Shown: positions 1 through 7,744, numbered from the stretch's first letter. The stretch is DNA of 42,922 nt from Muribaculaceae bacterium (GCA_009775365.1 VSPM01000025.1:1-42922), one strand, 5' to 3'. The notes: a model not told the origin generated them from the letters alone. Numbers and translations are program-made.

Positions 1-68
1 GTTTAGTGGGTTTTCATACTTGCGCCGTTGCCGACGCGATAATTATATGGGTGGTGTGTATAGTGTTC

Positions 69-401
69 TCAGGCATTTTCCGTGGCGAACATCTCTATTA
101 CGTCCGCCTTGCGGTAGCGGATTGCGCAATTCTTTCCTTTGCCGGATCTGTTGTATGGGATTATACCCGCTGAGCGGCGGTTGTACATGGTTCTGCGGGA
201 TACATTGTATCTCTCGCATACCTGCTGCTCTGTCCATGTGTCCTCTTCAGGGTCAAGAATGCCGAAACCTTGGAAGGCATCCTTTACGGATTTTGCCACT
301 GTGTCGATCTTGTTGTCGATACCGTTGCGAAGACTCTTGACTTCCTCGCGCAGCTCCGCCACCATTTGCAGGAGTCTGTTGAACTCGGCGGCGCTTACCA
401 T
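69..401 (-). CDS. Small helix-turn-helix protein of an integrative element
   Basis: A 110-residue protein. Residues 1-45 form a predicted amphipathic or coiled helix (LLQMVAELREEVKSLRNGI). Residues 55-105 hold a MerR/excisionase-like winged-helix domain: TEQQVCERYNVSRRTMYNRR is the helix-turn-helix, and YRKADVIEMF is the usual closing segment. Proteins of this shape are common in Bacteroidetes integrative and mobilizable elements, where they act as recombination directionality factors or transcription regulators. The coding strand runs toward the window start, away from the 525-bp gene-free stretch at 402-927. The role as DNA-binding protein is well supported by the motif; the exact job (excisionase or regulator) is inference from the nearby integrase and second HTH gene. 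Confidence 0.75.
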   Translation of the reverse strand: MVSAAEFNRLLQMVAELREEVKSLRNGIDNKIDTVAKSVKDAFQGFGILDPEEDTWTEQQVCERYNVSRRTMYNRRSAGIIPYNRSGKGKNCAIRYRKADVIEMFATENA

Positions 402-572
402 GGCATGACAGTGTTAGATGATTCAACCATGTAGCGCGGGCCGGATTTTGTCTCTTCGGCGAGGTGGGAAACCCTCATTCCGATTTTCGGGAGTTTGATA
501 CTTTTCATCTTCAAAGTAGATTTAGTGTTTCGATTTACGCCACGAATTTCGGAATTTGCGTCCGGACCAATC

Positions 573-603
573 AGGAACGTTCCCGGAACGTTCCTACTTT
601 TTT
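573..603 (+). terminator. Palindrome with T-run; terminator or operator
   Basis: GGAACGTTCC occurs twice, at 574-583 and 585-594, separated by one C. Together with an outer A/T pair the whole forms a near-perfect palindrome. Folded as RNA it gives a stem AGGAACGTT/AACGTTCCT, followed by ACTTTTTTT. That is the form of a plus-strand intrinsic terminator, but no plus-strand gene is evident upstream, so a dimeric protein-binding site is an equal alternative. Confidence 0.4.
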
Positions 604-762
604 TATGGTTCTTTTACGTTTGGAGTGCTGTTTTGACATTTCTTTACAGATTGTGGGAAATCCAATCTGTGGTTGCTGTCAAAGCCAACCGGCATCCGCA
701 GCGTTGGGAATTTGACATACTAACACAGGACACATAGCCTTTGGTTTCAGGCAAAAATCAAT

Positions 763-802
763 GTTGGGAAATGTTGGGAAACTATTTGGAAAAGTTGGGA
801 AA
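763..802. repeat. GTTGGGAA iteron-like repeats
   Basis: GTTGGGAAA starts at 763 and GTTGGGAAA again at 773. A degenerate copy (ATTTGGAAA) lies at 784-792, and a further GTTGGGAAA starts at 794. The spacing of 10-11 bp places all copies on one face of the helix. An isolated GTTGGGAA copy lies near 704. The arrangement fits a protein-binding array of the mobile element. Confidence 0.55.
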
Positions 803-927
803 CTGCTGAAAATCAGAAATCTTTTTACCACATTCCGATGTTGCAAGGATGAAGACTCCGATATTTCCCCCAACAGTTCGGCATCTTCACACAACCCAAT
901 TCCAAAACCACTTAATCCCCGTTTAAA

Positions 928-1233
928 ATGGCAAAAACTACCATTCCATCAAATGATCGGGATATTCTAAAACGGATATTCTCGATGTTGGAGGATCTTA
1001 GAAAGCCCACCAACCATCCCCCTCCCATGAAAGTTTATGACAACAAGGCTCTCATGGATCTACTTAATGTCAAAGATAGATACTTAAAAAAACTCCGAGA
1101 TAATGGCTATATTGGCTATACAGCTGAAGGAGAAAAGTATTGGTATACTCAGGCAGATGTAGAGAAATTCTTGAAGCGATTTCATTATAAAGATTTTTCG
1201 ACAGCTTCAAGTCTCCCAAACGATTGTATATGA
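928..1233 (+). CDS. Helix-turn-helix (excisionase-like) protein
   Basis: A 101-residue protein. Residues 36-88 form a MerR/excisionase-type domain: DNKALMDLLNVKDRYLKKLRDNGYIGYT is the helix-turn-helix followed by the wing, and KYWYTQADVEKFLKRFHY is the typical end of such domains in Bacteroidetes elements. The first 34 residues contain a short helix (RDILKRIFSMLEDL). It converges on the integrase gene, and the two share a hairpin terminator at 1232-1285. It is probably a recombination directionality factor working with that integrase, though control of transcription is also possible. Codon use is AT-rich like the integrase and unlike the core genes to the right. Confidence 0.75.
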   Translation: MAKTTIPSNDRDILKRIFSMLEDLRKPTNHPPPMKVYDNKALMDLLNVKDRYLKKLRDNGYIGYTAEGEKYWYTQADVEKFLKRFHYKDFSTASSLPNDCI

Positions 1234-1285
1234 ACACAGCCCGATAAGTCCTTATATAGCGGACTTATCGGGCTGCATTGTGTTC
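1232..1285. terminator. Bidirectional terminator between xis-like and int genes
   Basis: A perfect 14-bp inverted repeat (AGCCCGATAAGTCC at 1238-1251, GGACTTATCGGGCT at 1261-1274) has a 9-nt loop. It is extended outside a 5-nt bulge by GAACAC/GTGTTC (1232-1237 and 1280-1285). It lies between the ends of two convergent genes. Confidence 0.8.
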
Positions 1286-1295
1286 TGGCGAATGA

Positions 1296-2651
1296 TTATA
1301 AAGAAACTTCTTCCATATCGTCATTTAGCCGTGACAATTCTGTTGACAATGTTTCTGGCAAGAAACGAGCATAGACCTTTTCTGTAATATCTGTGCTTCC
1401 ATGACCGAGCAGGCGACTCACAACTGTCATTGACAGACCTTTGTTGAGAGCGAATACTGCAAATGTATGGCGAGCCACGTGCATGGACAGCGTGAATGGT
1501 ATCTCTAATTTCTCGCCTATGACATTTAGGGACTGATTTATACTGCGAGTCGCGGTATTCCGTGCTTTATATAAAGCCTCATTGTCATCAAGATTGATTG
1601 ATTCCCTCAACAGGTCAAAAACGAACCTATTGCCTAATGTCTTCTTTTTCCATTTCTTCAGGATATTGATCGCGGCATCATTGAGAGGTATGATATGTCT
1701 TTTGTTTGTCTTGACCATTATCTTACTCAATTCTCGTTTCTCCAAGTTGACATGAGTCCATTGCAAAGTCATGATATCGACGACACGCATCCCACACGCA
1801 TAAAATGCGAACAAGAACATTTCTACGAACTCTTTTCTGCGAGGCTCCTTATCTTTTTTATAGAAGTCTATAAGTTGCTTCAGTTGTTCAGAATTAAGAC
1901 TCTTTCCATCATATTCACACTCGTCCTGCGAAAGCGAGATTTTGGGGATTATACGCATTTCTTGAATACGCGCACTGAGTATTGGATCAATAATCTTCAA
2001 CTCAGCAGCGAAAGCACACGCCTTTAATATAGGAGTAAGCGCATGGTTGATGGTCTCATCACTGTTTTGTTTGATTTCCCTTCGCCATGTTATATATGCC
2101 TCAAGTAATTCGACAGACATTTCTCCGAGGTATATGCCATCGGGTTTATATGTGCCACGATTCGTAGCCCTGAGAAATATCTGGAAGATGTTCATAGCAC
2201 TTTTCCCATTCTCGTATCGGCTCCGACCAATACGGTTTCGGGAATATTCAGATTCCAGCCTTTCGTTGACAAACTCAACCAAGTCTTTACCTTTATCCTT
2301 CCTTACAATGGGTTTGTCAGCAAGGATACCGGTAATAACTTCCTCCGTAACTTGATTAGGATGATTCTGGTGATATTCGGCAAGTAATGAATCCACCTTA
2401 TCTACCTTAGACAGTAGCATCGCATTGGTGCGCTTGTATTCGGGGCCGTATGACACACGGACACCACCACGACCTTGATGGAGGTTCTGGTTCCAGTCGG
2501 CTTCTCTTACGAGAATGCCGATTGTCTTGCGGATAATCTTACGATTCCACGTATATTCAAGTTGCACCGGATAAGCCACATTGGAATCCGGATTTTTGGG
2601 CAGTCTTAGTCGATATGTGCCCAATGGGTAATCTCTTTTCGGTCTTGCCAT
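1296..2651 (-). CDS. int: Tyrosine recombinase / integrase
   Basis: A 451-residue site-specific recombinase with the three-part layout of Bacteroidetes integrases. An arm-type DNA-binding domain spans about residues 1-100, a SAM-like core-binding domain about 110-215, and the catalytic domain from about 250. Catalytic residues are visible: Arg in ACGMRVVDIMTL (about 289), HVAR with His 391 and Arg 394, His in LLGHGSTDI (about 417), and the nucleophile Tyr in EKVYARF (about 427). A Lys candidate sits in VKTNKRHIIP. The family cuts and rejoins DNA at att sites through a covalent phosphotyrosine. The gene looks intact. Its start lies next to direct repeats at 2716-2807 and a promoter-like box at 2698-2705, and beyond these the core chromosome begins, so it marks the right end of an element that extends past the window start. 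Confidence 0.93.
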   Translation of the reverse strand: MARPKRDYPLGTYRLRLPKNPDSNVAYPVQLEYTWNRKIIRKTIGILVREADWNQNLHQGRGGVRVSYGPEYKRTNAMLLSKVDKVDSLLAEYHQNHPNQVTEEVITGILADKPIVRKDKGKDLVEFVNERLESEYSRNRIGRSRYENGKSAMNIFQIFLRATNRGTYKPDGIYLGEMSVELLEAYITWRREIKQNSDETINHALTPILKACAFAAELKIIDPILSARIQEMRIIPKISLSQDECEYDGKSLNSEQLKQLIDFYKKDKEPRRKEFVEMFLFAFYACGMRVVDIMTLQWTHVNLEKRELSKIMVKTNKRHIIPLNDAAINILKKWKKKTLGNRFVFDLLRESINLDDNEALYKARNTATRSINQSLNVIGEKLEIPFTLSMHVARHTFAVFALNKGLSMTVVSRLLGHGSTDITEKVYARFLPETLSTELSRLNDDMEEVSL

Positions 2652-2697
2652 ATATTTGGAGTTTTTTAGTCAATATTTGAGTATTCACGAGGAGACA

Positions 2698-2705
2698 CAA
2701 AGATA
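2698..2705 (-). promoter_or_regulatory. Probable int promoter -7 box
   Basis: On the minus strand this reads TATCTTTG, a perfect TANNTTTG box, about 47 bp before the integrase start. The possible -33 TTTG (plus CAAA at 2722-2725) is closer than usual and lies inside the first 10-bp direct repeat. Integrase or a partner bound to that repeat would therefore cover the promoter. Confidence 0.5.
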
Positions 2706-2715
2706 ATGAATTTTA

Positions 2716-2807
2716 GACAAACAAACCCCAAAATTTGCGTTAAAAATCGTATTTTAGACAAACAAAATAGGTCGTTTTAGGCTATAAAAAGCAGTCTGAC
2801 AAACAAA
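2716..2807. repeat. Three GACAAACAAA direct repeats, 41 bp apart
   Basis: Identical 10-bp copies start at 2716, 2757 and 2798, a spacing of exactly 41 bp twice. The first two share a longer TTTTAGACAAACAAA. The third lies inside an inverted repeat AGTCTGA (2793-2799)/TCAGACT (2822-2828). They sit directly before int at the border with core genes, the position expected for arm-type integrase sites and the att core. Confidence 0.7.
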
Positions 2808-2860
2808 CTAAATTTTGCTTATCAGACTGATTATCAGGTATTTAAGTTGCTAATTTTAGC

Positions 2861-3082
2861 TTAATATTCCTCTTCGTTGAAGAAGAAGTCGTCTTTGGAG
2901 GGGTAGTCGGGCCAGATTTCTTCGATGCTTTCGTAGGTTTCGCCTTCGTCTTCCATCTCTTGAAGGTTTTCAATCACTTCAAGGGGTGCGCCGCTTCTCA
3001 TTGCGTAGTCGATAAGCTCGTCTTTTGTTGCGGGCCATGGTGCGTCTTCAAGTTTTGACGCGAGTTCAAGTGTCCAATACAT
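2861..3082 (-). CDS. DUF2795-family small acidic protein
   Basis: A 73-residue acidic protein that closely follows the DUF2795 pattern seen across Bacteroidetes: WPATKDELIDYAMRSGAP in the middle, then VIENLQEM and a strongly acidic end with three Phe (DDFFFNEEEY). No enzymatic motif, signal peptide or membrane segment is visible, so it should be cytosolic. Function is unknown for the family. It is the first core gene beyond the integrative element. It follows the adenosyltransferase gene on the same strand with a 77-bp gap and may be co-transcribed. Because such genes are usually conserved in position, it helps fix the chromosomal side of the element border. Confidence 0.8.
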   Translation of the reverse strand: MYWTLELASKLEDAPWPATKDELIDYAMRSGAPLEVIENLQEMEDEGETYESIEEIWPDYPSKDDFFFNEEEY

Positions 3083-3159
3083 AGTTATATTCTGGTTAAG
3101 TTTTTTATTTTTTAGATTGTTCTTTAGTCGTTCATTTTATTGCGGGGGGCTTTTGACTG

Positions 3160-3717
3160 TCATTTGTGCCACACGATTTCTTCCACTCCCTCTGAATGGT
3201 TGAAATATCTGGCCAGAATGAAGAGATAGTCTGAAAGCCTGTTGATATATGCTGTGAGCGCCGGGTCAACATATTCAATAGTAGATAGTGTTGTTATGCG
3301 TCGCTCTGCCCGTCGGCATACAGTGCGAGCCACGTGAGCTTTAGCTGCAAGCATACATCCTCCGGGTAGCACAAATGCCTTAATCCTGGGTGTCTGCGCA
3401 TCAAGAGTGTCAATCCATCCTTCAAGGCGTTGTGTGTCGTCGGGAGTGATTCCCCAGGCCGCAGGTTTCTCTCCTTCCTGCACTTGTGTCGCGAGGTAAC
3501 TTCCGAGATTGAAGAGCATGTTCTGTATTTCCAGGAGCTGGCTTTTCACCTCCTGGGGGCATGCCGGGTCTGATAATACGCATCCGAGGAAAGACGAGAA
3601 TTCATCAAGAGTGCCATATGCTTCCAGGCGTGGGCTGTCTTTCGCGATTCTTGTGCCTCCCACGAGAGAGGTGGTGCCGGAGTCGCCTGTGCGTGTATAA
3701 AGGTTGCTTTTTGCCAT
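3160..3717 (-). CDS. pduO: Cob(I)yrinic acid a,c-diamide adenosyltransferase, PduO type
   Basis: A 185-residue protein of the PduO-type ATR family, which transfers the 5'-deoxyadenosyl group of ATP to reduced cob(I)alamin to make coenzyme B12. The N-terminal ATP-binding stretch is clear: LYTRTGDSGTTSLVGG at residues 5-20, then the LEAYGTLDEFSSFLG helix. The VARTVCRRAERRI motif near residues 128-140 and AYINRLSDYLFILARYFNH near 157-175 match the conserved cobalamin/ATP residues. Length is normal for the family. It is transcribed divergently from dnaX across 168 bp. No cobalamin riboswitch is evident upstream, which fits a salvage or repair role serving B12-dependent enzymes encoded elsewhere. 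Confidence 0.93.
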   Translation of the reverse strand: MAKSNLYTRTGDSGTTSLVGGTRIAKDSPRLEAYGTLDEFSSFLGCVLSDPACPQEVKSQLLEIQNMLFNLGSYLATQVQEGEKPAAWGITPDDTQRLEGWIDTLDAQTPRIKAFVLPGGCMLAAKAHVARTVCRRAERRITTLSTIEYVDPALTAYINRLSDYLFILARYFNHSEGVEEIVWHK

Positions 3718-3830
3718 ATCAGAATTTATAAGGTTGCAGAACAGGATTTGAAAGATGTTCTGATTTTCTCCTTTTTAACGCAACGTGCGTGATATTGTTG
3801 CGAGATCTATAAGAAAAAATGGTTAACGCG

Positions 3831-3862
3831 GTTGTGAGAGGGTTGAAAAATTGTTATATTTG
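3831..3862 (+). promoter_or_regulatory. dnaX promoter
   Basis: GTTG at 3831-3834 and TATATTTG at 3855-3862, with a 20-bp gap, match the Bacteroidetes primary sigma consensus. The implied start site near 3866 gives a 20-nt leader before the ATG at 3886. Confidence 0.75.
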
Positions 3863-3885
3863 CAACTTAAATCAACAATTTTTTA

Positions 3886-5706
3886 ATGTCAGGACAGCAG
3901 CCATACATAGTGTCGGCGCGAAAATACCGTCCGTCAACGTTCAAGAGCGTGGTCGGACAGAAGGCTTTGGCCGCCACGCTTAAAAATGCCATCGACAGTA
4001 AGCGTCTTGCGCAGGCTTATCTATTTTGCGGGCCTCGCGGGGTGGGTAAGACTTCATGCGCGCGCATATTTGCGAAGACCATCAATTGCCTAAGCCCTAC
4101 GCCCGACGGCGAAGCCTGCGGAGTGTGCGAGTCGTGCAAGGCTATTGACCACGGCAGTTCTTTTAACCTTGTGGAGCTCGACGCTGCGTCAAACAATTCT
4201 GTTGACGACATCCGTTCAATCACCGAGCAGGTGAATGTGCCTCCGCAGAGCGGAAATTATCGTGTGTTTATCATCGATGAGGTGCACATGCTTTCGAATG
4301 CCGCTTTCAATGCTTTCTTGAAGACTTTGGAGGAGCCTCCGAAATATGTGGTGTTCATACTTGCCACCACCGAGAAGCATAAGGTTATTCCTACGATATT
4401 GAGCCGTTGTCAGATTTATGATTTCAAGAGGATTACCGTGAACGATATGGTGGATCATCTTGAATATGTGGCAAGAGAGGAGGGGATAACCGCCGACCGT
4501 GATGCTTTGGGCATAATCGCGCTGAAGGCCGATGGGGCCATGCGTGACGCGCTTTCCATTTTCGACCAGGTTTCGGCCTCGTCAAGAGGGATGGTGACGT
4601 ATGCTAACACGATTGAGAATCTCAATGTGCTTGACTATGACTATTATTTTCGGCTGGTCGATGCGTTCCGGGAGGGAGATGTGCCTACTGCGCTGTTGAT
4701 TTATAAGGAGATTCGCGACAAGGGATTCGATTCTTTGTTTCTTGTGAACGGTCTTGCCGCGCATGTGCGCGACCTTATGGTGGCTGCCGATGAGCGAACG
4801 GTGCAGCTCCTTGAAACTTCAGAACAGATTGCCAAGAGGTATGTGGCGCAGGCCAAGGCTTTGCCTGTGCAGTGGTATTACGCTGCTATGAAGCTTTTGA
4901 GTGACTGCGATTTCAATTATCGCACGGCCACAAGCAAGCGTCTGCTGGTTGAACTCACGTTGATTCGCCTGTGCCAGTTGTTGAAGCCTGTTTCTCCCCC
5001 TTTTGACAGGCAGGACTGCCCTGTGCCTCTCGGCGATCCTGCGGCGACTCGGGCAGGCGTGCAAGATGTGAGGCCGCAAAGTGTGGCTCCCGTTCCCTCT
5101 TCCAGAAGCGGGTCTGTGCAAAACGTGGCGCCGCAAGCTCAGCCATCGCCGCAGGCTGCAGCAGTGGCTCAGCCCGCTTCACCACTGCGCATCCCGGATG
5201 TCAGGCAGGCGTCGCCCGCAGTCAGGCAGCCGTCGGCTCCTGTGAAAGAGGCTCCCCGGGTGTTGAACCGTCCGACAAGTTTCCGTCTGTCAGAAGCTTC
5301 GTCATCTGCGGCGAATAAGGTTGATTCTTCGCTTGAGGTGAGGTCTGTGCCATTCACTCATGACAAATTTATGGAGGGATGGGGAGAGTTTATTGCCCGC
5401 AATCCTCATCTTCACATTCTCGTCAATGCCATGCGTGCCTCGCAGCCTACGCCCGCGGGCGGGAACTCTTATAGCATAGTGGTAGATCACCCTGCTCAGC
5501 AACAGGCGTTTGAATTGTCTATGACCAAGCTTATAGAGTTTTTGAGGGGATACCTGTCGAATGACCTTCTCACCTTGAAAGTGGAGATAAGCGATGCTCC
5601 TACCGGAGCCAAGCAGTTGCCGCCGAAAGAGTTTCTAAAGCAAGTGGTGGCGTCGAATCCTGCCATGGCTCGATTCTTGAATGAGTTGAATGCGGAGTTG
5701 GTTTAA
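3886..5706 (+). CDS. dnaX: DNA polymerase III subunit gamma/tau
   Basis: A 606-residue clamp-loader ATPase that opens the sliding clamp and ties polymerase cores together at the fork. Seen in order: the Walker A loop GPRGVGKTS near residue 47-55; a four-Cys zinc knuckle (NC near 68, then EACGVCESC); Walker B DEVHML near 127; sensor 1 ATTEKHKVIPTILSRC with the SRC arginine finger near 168; and the helical lid/collar to about 365. A Pro/Ala/Gln/Val-rich linker spans about 365-475. A conserved tau-like C-terminal domain follows (KFMEGWGEFIARNPHL onward), ending at FLNELNAELV. I see no programmed frameshift signal. The gene has its own promoter and is followed by a 261-bp gap holding the rimP promoter. 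Confidence 0.96.
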   Translation: MSGQQPYIVSARKYRPSTFKSVVGQKALAATLKNAIDSKRLAQAYLFCGPRGVGKTSCARIFAKTINCLSPTPDGEACGVCESCKAIDHGSSFNLVELDAASNNSVDDIRSITEQVNVPPQSGNYRVFIIDEVHMLSNAAFNAFLKTLEEPPKYVVFILATTEKHKVIPTILSRCQIYDFKRITVNDMVDHLEYVAREEGITADRDALGIIALKADGAMRDALSIFDQVSASSRGMVTYANTIENLNVLDYDYYFRLVDAFREGDVPTALLIYKEIRDKGFDSLFLVNGLAAHVRDLMVAADERTVQLLETSEQIAKRYVAQAKALPVQWYYAAMKLLSDCDFNYRTATSKRLLVELTLIRLCQLLKPVSPPFDRQDCPVPLGDPAATRAGVQDVRPQSVAPVPSSRSGSVQNVAPQAQPSPQAAAVAQPASPLRIPDVRQASPAVRQPSAPVKEAPRVLNRPTSFRLSEASSSAANKVDSSLEVRSVPFTHDKFMEGWGEFIARNPHLHILVNAMRASQPTPAGGNSYSIVVDHPAQQQAFELSMTKLIEFLRGYLSNDLLTLKVEISDAPTGAKQLPPKEFLKQVVASNPAMARFLNELNAELV

Positions 5707-5800
5707 GTTAAAAAATAATGTAAAGTGTTAAAAATGCTTAATTTTTAATAAATGAGATAGAATTTTATCTCTATAAATATGATAAAGGGATAATTTTTAT

Positions 5801-5808
5801 TAACTTTG
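5801..5808 (+). promoter_or_regulatory. rimP-nusA-infB operon promoter (-7 box)
   Basis: TAACTTTG is a perfect TANNTTTG box; the -33 element is not clear. The implied start near 5812 gives a leader of about 155 nt before rimP and places a strong hairpin only about 10 nt from the start of the RNA. Confidence 0.65.
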
Positions 5809-5820
5809 CAAAAGCATTCC

Positions 5821-5850
5821 GGAGGGGACAGACGTCTCCTCCTCTTTTTT
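5821..5850 (+). terminator. Promoter-proximal terminator/attenuator in the rimP leader
   Basis: GGAGGGGAC (5821-5829) pairs with GTCTCCTCC (5834-5842) over 9 bp with one G-U pair and a 4-nt loop, followed by TCTTTTTT. This is a good intrinsic terminator form placed between the operon promoter and rimP. It could also end dnaX transcripts. Confidence 0.65.
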
Positions 5851-5967
5851 AGCATTGTCTGCAGGCTTTGCGTCAGCGATAAGGCCATGCGGATGATGCG
5901 GCTATATTTATTCATACCGGGCGGAAGTTCCTTGATTGCAGGGGATTGAGGCTTAAAAGCGAAATAG

Positions 5968-6432
5968 ATGATAGACAAGAAAGCATTGGCCACATTCATA
6001 GAAAGCCGGCTGGAGGGGACAGACCTTTATCTGGTAGATCTGAAAGTGACACCCGACAACGTTATAAGCGTGGAGATAGACTCCGACACAAGTGTAGACA
6101 TAGATAAATGCGTGGCGCTCACCCGCGAGATAGAGGGAGAGTTCAGCCGCGATGATGAAGACTATGAGCTTGAGGTCGGCTCATCCGGTTTGACATCTCC
6201 GTTTAAGGTTGTGCGCCAGTATGTTAAAAATATCGGCCACGAGGTTGAGGTGCTTTCCTGCGACGGTAAGAAATATAAAGGGCTGTTGCGGAATGCCGAC
6301 GCCGATTCGTTTACTATAGTGAGCGATGAGAAAGTAAAGCCGGAGGGAGCCAAGCGCCCGGTGATTGAGAAAGTGGAGCGCACCTTCGGCTATGGCGACG
6401 TGAAATATACCAAATATCTACTACAATTTTAA
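5968..6432 (+). CDS. rimP: Ribosome maturation factor RimP
   Basis: A 154-residue protein needed for 30S subunit maturation. The N-terminal domain (residues 1-80) carries the family pattern: VDLKVTPDNVISVEIDSD, then DIDKCVALTREIE and YELEVGSSGLTSPFKV. The latter is the counterpart of the conserved YxLEVSSPGLxRPL motif. The C-terminal SH3-like domain (about 85-154) reads GHEVEVLSCDGKKYKGLLRNADADSFTI. Length is normal. It heads the rimP-nusA-infB operon, a conserved order in bacteria, with only 8 bp to nusA. The leader carries a terminator-like hairpin, described separately, and NusA-sensitive control of this operon is a reasonable inference. Confidence 0.94.
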   Translation: MIDKKALATFIESRLEGTDLYLVDLKVTPDNVISVEIDSDTSVDIDKCVALTREIEGEFSRDDEDYELEVGSSGLTSPFKVVRQYVKNIGHEVEVLSCDGKKYKGLLRNADADSFTIVSDEKVKPEGAKRPVIEKVERTFGYGDVKYTKYLLQF

Positions 6433-6440
6433 AAAATCAT

Positions 6441-7688
6441 ATGGCAAAGAAAGCGGAGCCGGTCAATATGGCCGAACGGTTTACAGAGTTTAAAGAACTC
6501 AAGAACATCGACAAGACCACTATGATAAGTGTGCTCGAAGAGTCGTTTCGCAACGTTCTTGCGAAGATGTTCGGCTCTGACGACAATTTTGACGTCATCA
6601 TGAACCCTGACAAGGGTGATTGCGAGATTTATCAGAACCTCGAGGTGGTTCCCGACGGGGAGGTCGACAACAAAGACAGGCAGATAGGCTTGTCGGAGGC
6701 AAAAGAGATCGACCCAGAGTGTGAAATCGGGGAAGACGTGTCGAAGCAGATATTTTTCGAGAAGTTTGGCCGGCGTGCTATTCTGAACCTTCGCCAGACC
6801 TTGCAGTCTAAAATCCTTGACCTTCAGAAAGAGGCAGTCTCGAAGAAATTCGAGCAGCTTGTAGGCGAGGTTATCACAGGCGAGGTTCATCAGGTGTGGA
6901 AGCGCGAGGCGCTTCTTATAGACGAAGAGCAGAACGAGCTTATAATGCCCAAAGACGAGCAGATTCCGAGCGACAGTTTCCATAAGGGAGATATGGTCAG
7001 GGCCGTGGTAAAGCGTGTAGACAATCTCAACAACAATCCGAAGGTGATTGTGTCGCGCACAGACGAAAGTTTCCTGCGCCGCCTTTTTGAGCAGGAGGTG
7101 CCTGAAATTCATGACGGCCTTATCACGATTCGAGCTGTGGCCCGCATCCCCGGCGAGCGTGCCAAGATTGCGGTTGAAAGCTATGACGACCGTATCGACC
7201 CTGTGGGCGCATGCGTGGGAATAAAGGGAAGCCGCATCCATGGAATTGTCAGAGAGCTCCGCAACGAGAATATCGATGTGATTTCCTACACAGCCAACCC
7301 GTCGCTCTTTATTCAGCGCGCTCTCAGCCCGGCGAGCATTTCTTCAATCCGTCTTAATGAAGATGAGAAGAAGGCGGAAGTGTTCCTGCATCCGGAAGAG
7401 GTGTCGCTTGCCATCGGCAAAGGCGGATTGAATATCCGTCTGGCCACAATGCTCACTGGCTATACGATAGACGTGTATCGCGACATCGAGGAAGGAGAAG
7501 AAGACATCTATCTTGACGAGTTCCGAGATGAAATCGACGGCTGGGTAATAGAGCAATTGAAAAATGTGGGACTGGGCACAGCCAAGGCAGTGCTCAATGC
7601 CTCTCCGGAGAAACTCGAACAGGCAGACCTTGAAGACGACACCCTTCAGCAGGTGCTTGACATCATACGGGCAGAGTTCGAAGACTGA
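6441..7688 (+). CDS. nusA: Transcription termination/antitermination factor NusA
   Basis: A 415-residue RNA polymerase-associated factor that modulates pausing, termination and antitermination. The N-terminal polymerase-binding domain spans about residues 1-130. An S1 RNA-binding domain follows at about 135-205 (VGEVITGEVHQVWKREALLI through KVIVSRTDESFLRRLFEQEVPE). Tandem KH domains cover about 215-355, with KGSRIHGIVRELRNENIDVI and IGKGGLNIRLATMLTGYTID as the GXXG-type loops. The last 50 residues form a short helical region that ends in an acidic tail, without the two acidic repeats of enterobacterial NusA. It lies between rimP and infB, as in most bacteria. Confidence 0.96.
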   Translation: MAKKAEPVNMAERFTEFKELKNIDKTTMISVLEESFRNVLAKMFGSDDNFDVIMNPDKGDCEIYQNLEVVPDGEVDNKDRQIGLSEAKEIDPECEIGEDVSKQIFFEKFGRRAILNLRQTLQSKILDLQKEAVSKKFEQLVGEVITGEVHQVWKREALLIDEEQNELIMPKDEQIPSDSFHKGDMVRAVVKRVDNLNNNPKVIVSRTDESFLRRLFEQEVPEIHDGLITIRAVARIPGERAKIAVESYDDRIDPVGACVGIKGSRIHGIVRELRNENIDVISYTANPSLFIQRALSPASISSIRLNEDEKKAEVFLHPEEVSLAIGKGGLNIRLATMLTGYTIDVYRDIEEGEEDIYLDEFRDEIDGWVIEQLKNVGLGTAKAVLNASPEKLEQADLEDDTLQQVLDIIRAEFED

Positions 7689-7744
7689 CCGGATTCGGCA
7701 GCCTCAATCCTCATAACTAAAAAGAAACAACCCTTCACCAGCAT

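Larger units (their letters stand above)
402..927. other. Gene-free stretch with palindromes and iteron-like repeats
   Basis: I see no credible gene here. The stretch lies between two HTH genes, the left one running away from it and the right one reading rightward out of it, so it should hold at least one promoter. I find no clear TANNTTTG box. Two structured spots stand out: a near-perfect 22-bp palindrome at 573-594 and a cluster of GTTGGGAA repeats at 763-802, both listed separately. It could be a control region or origin-like site of the element. Confidence 0.5.

Noticed and set aside
761..970. Short plus-strand frame over the GTTGGGAA repeats (LGNVGKLFGKVGKLLK)
   Set aside because: The pseudo-repeat peptide is a by-product of the DNA repeats; no ribosome-binding site, and it overlaps the start of the HTH gene in another frame.
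6429..7241. 270-codon minus-strand frame opposite nusA
   Set aside because: nusA is unmistakable on the other strand; the antisense protein shows no domain and no promoter.
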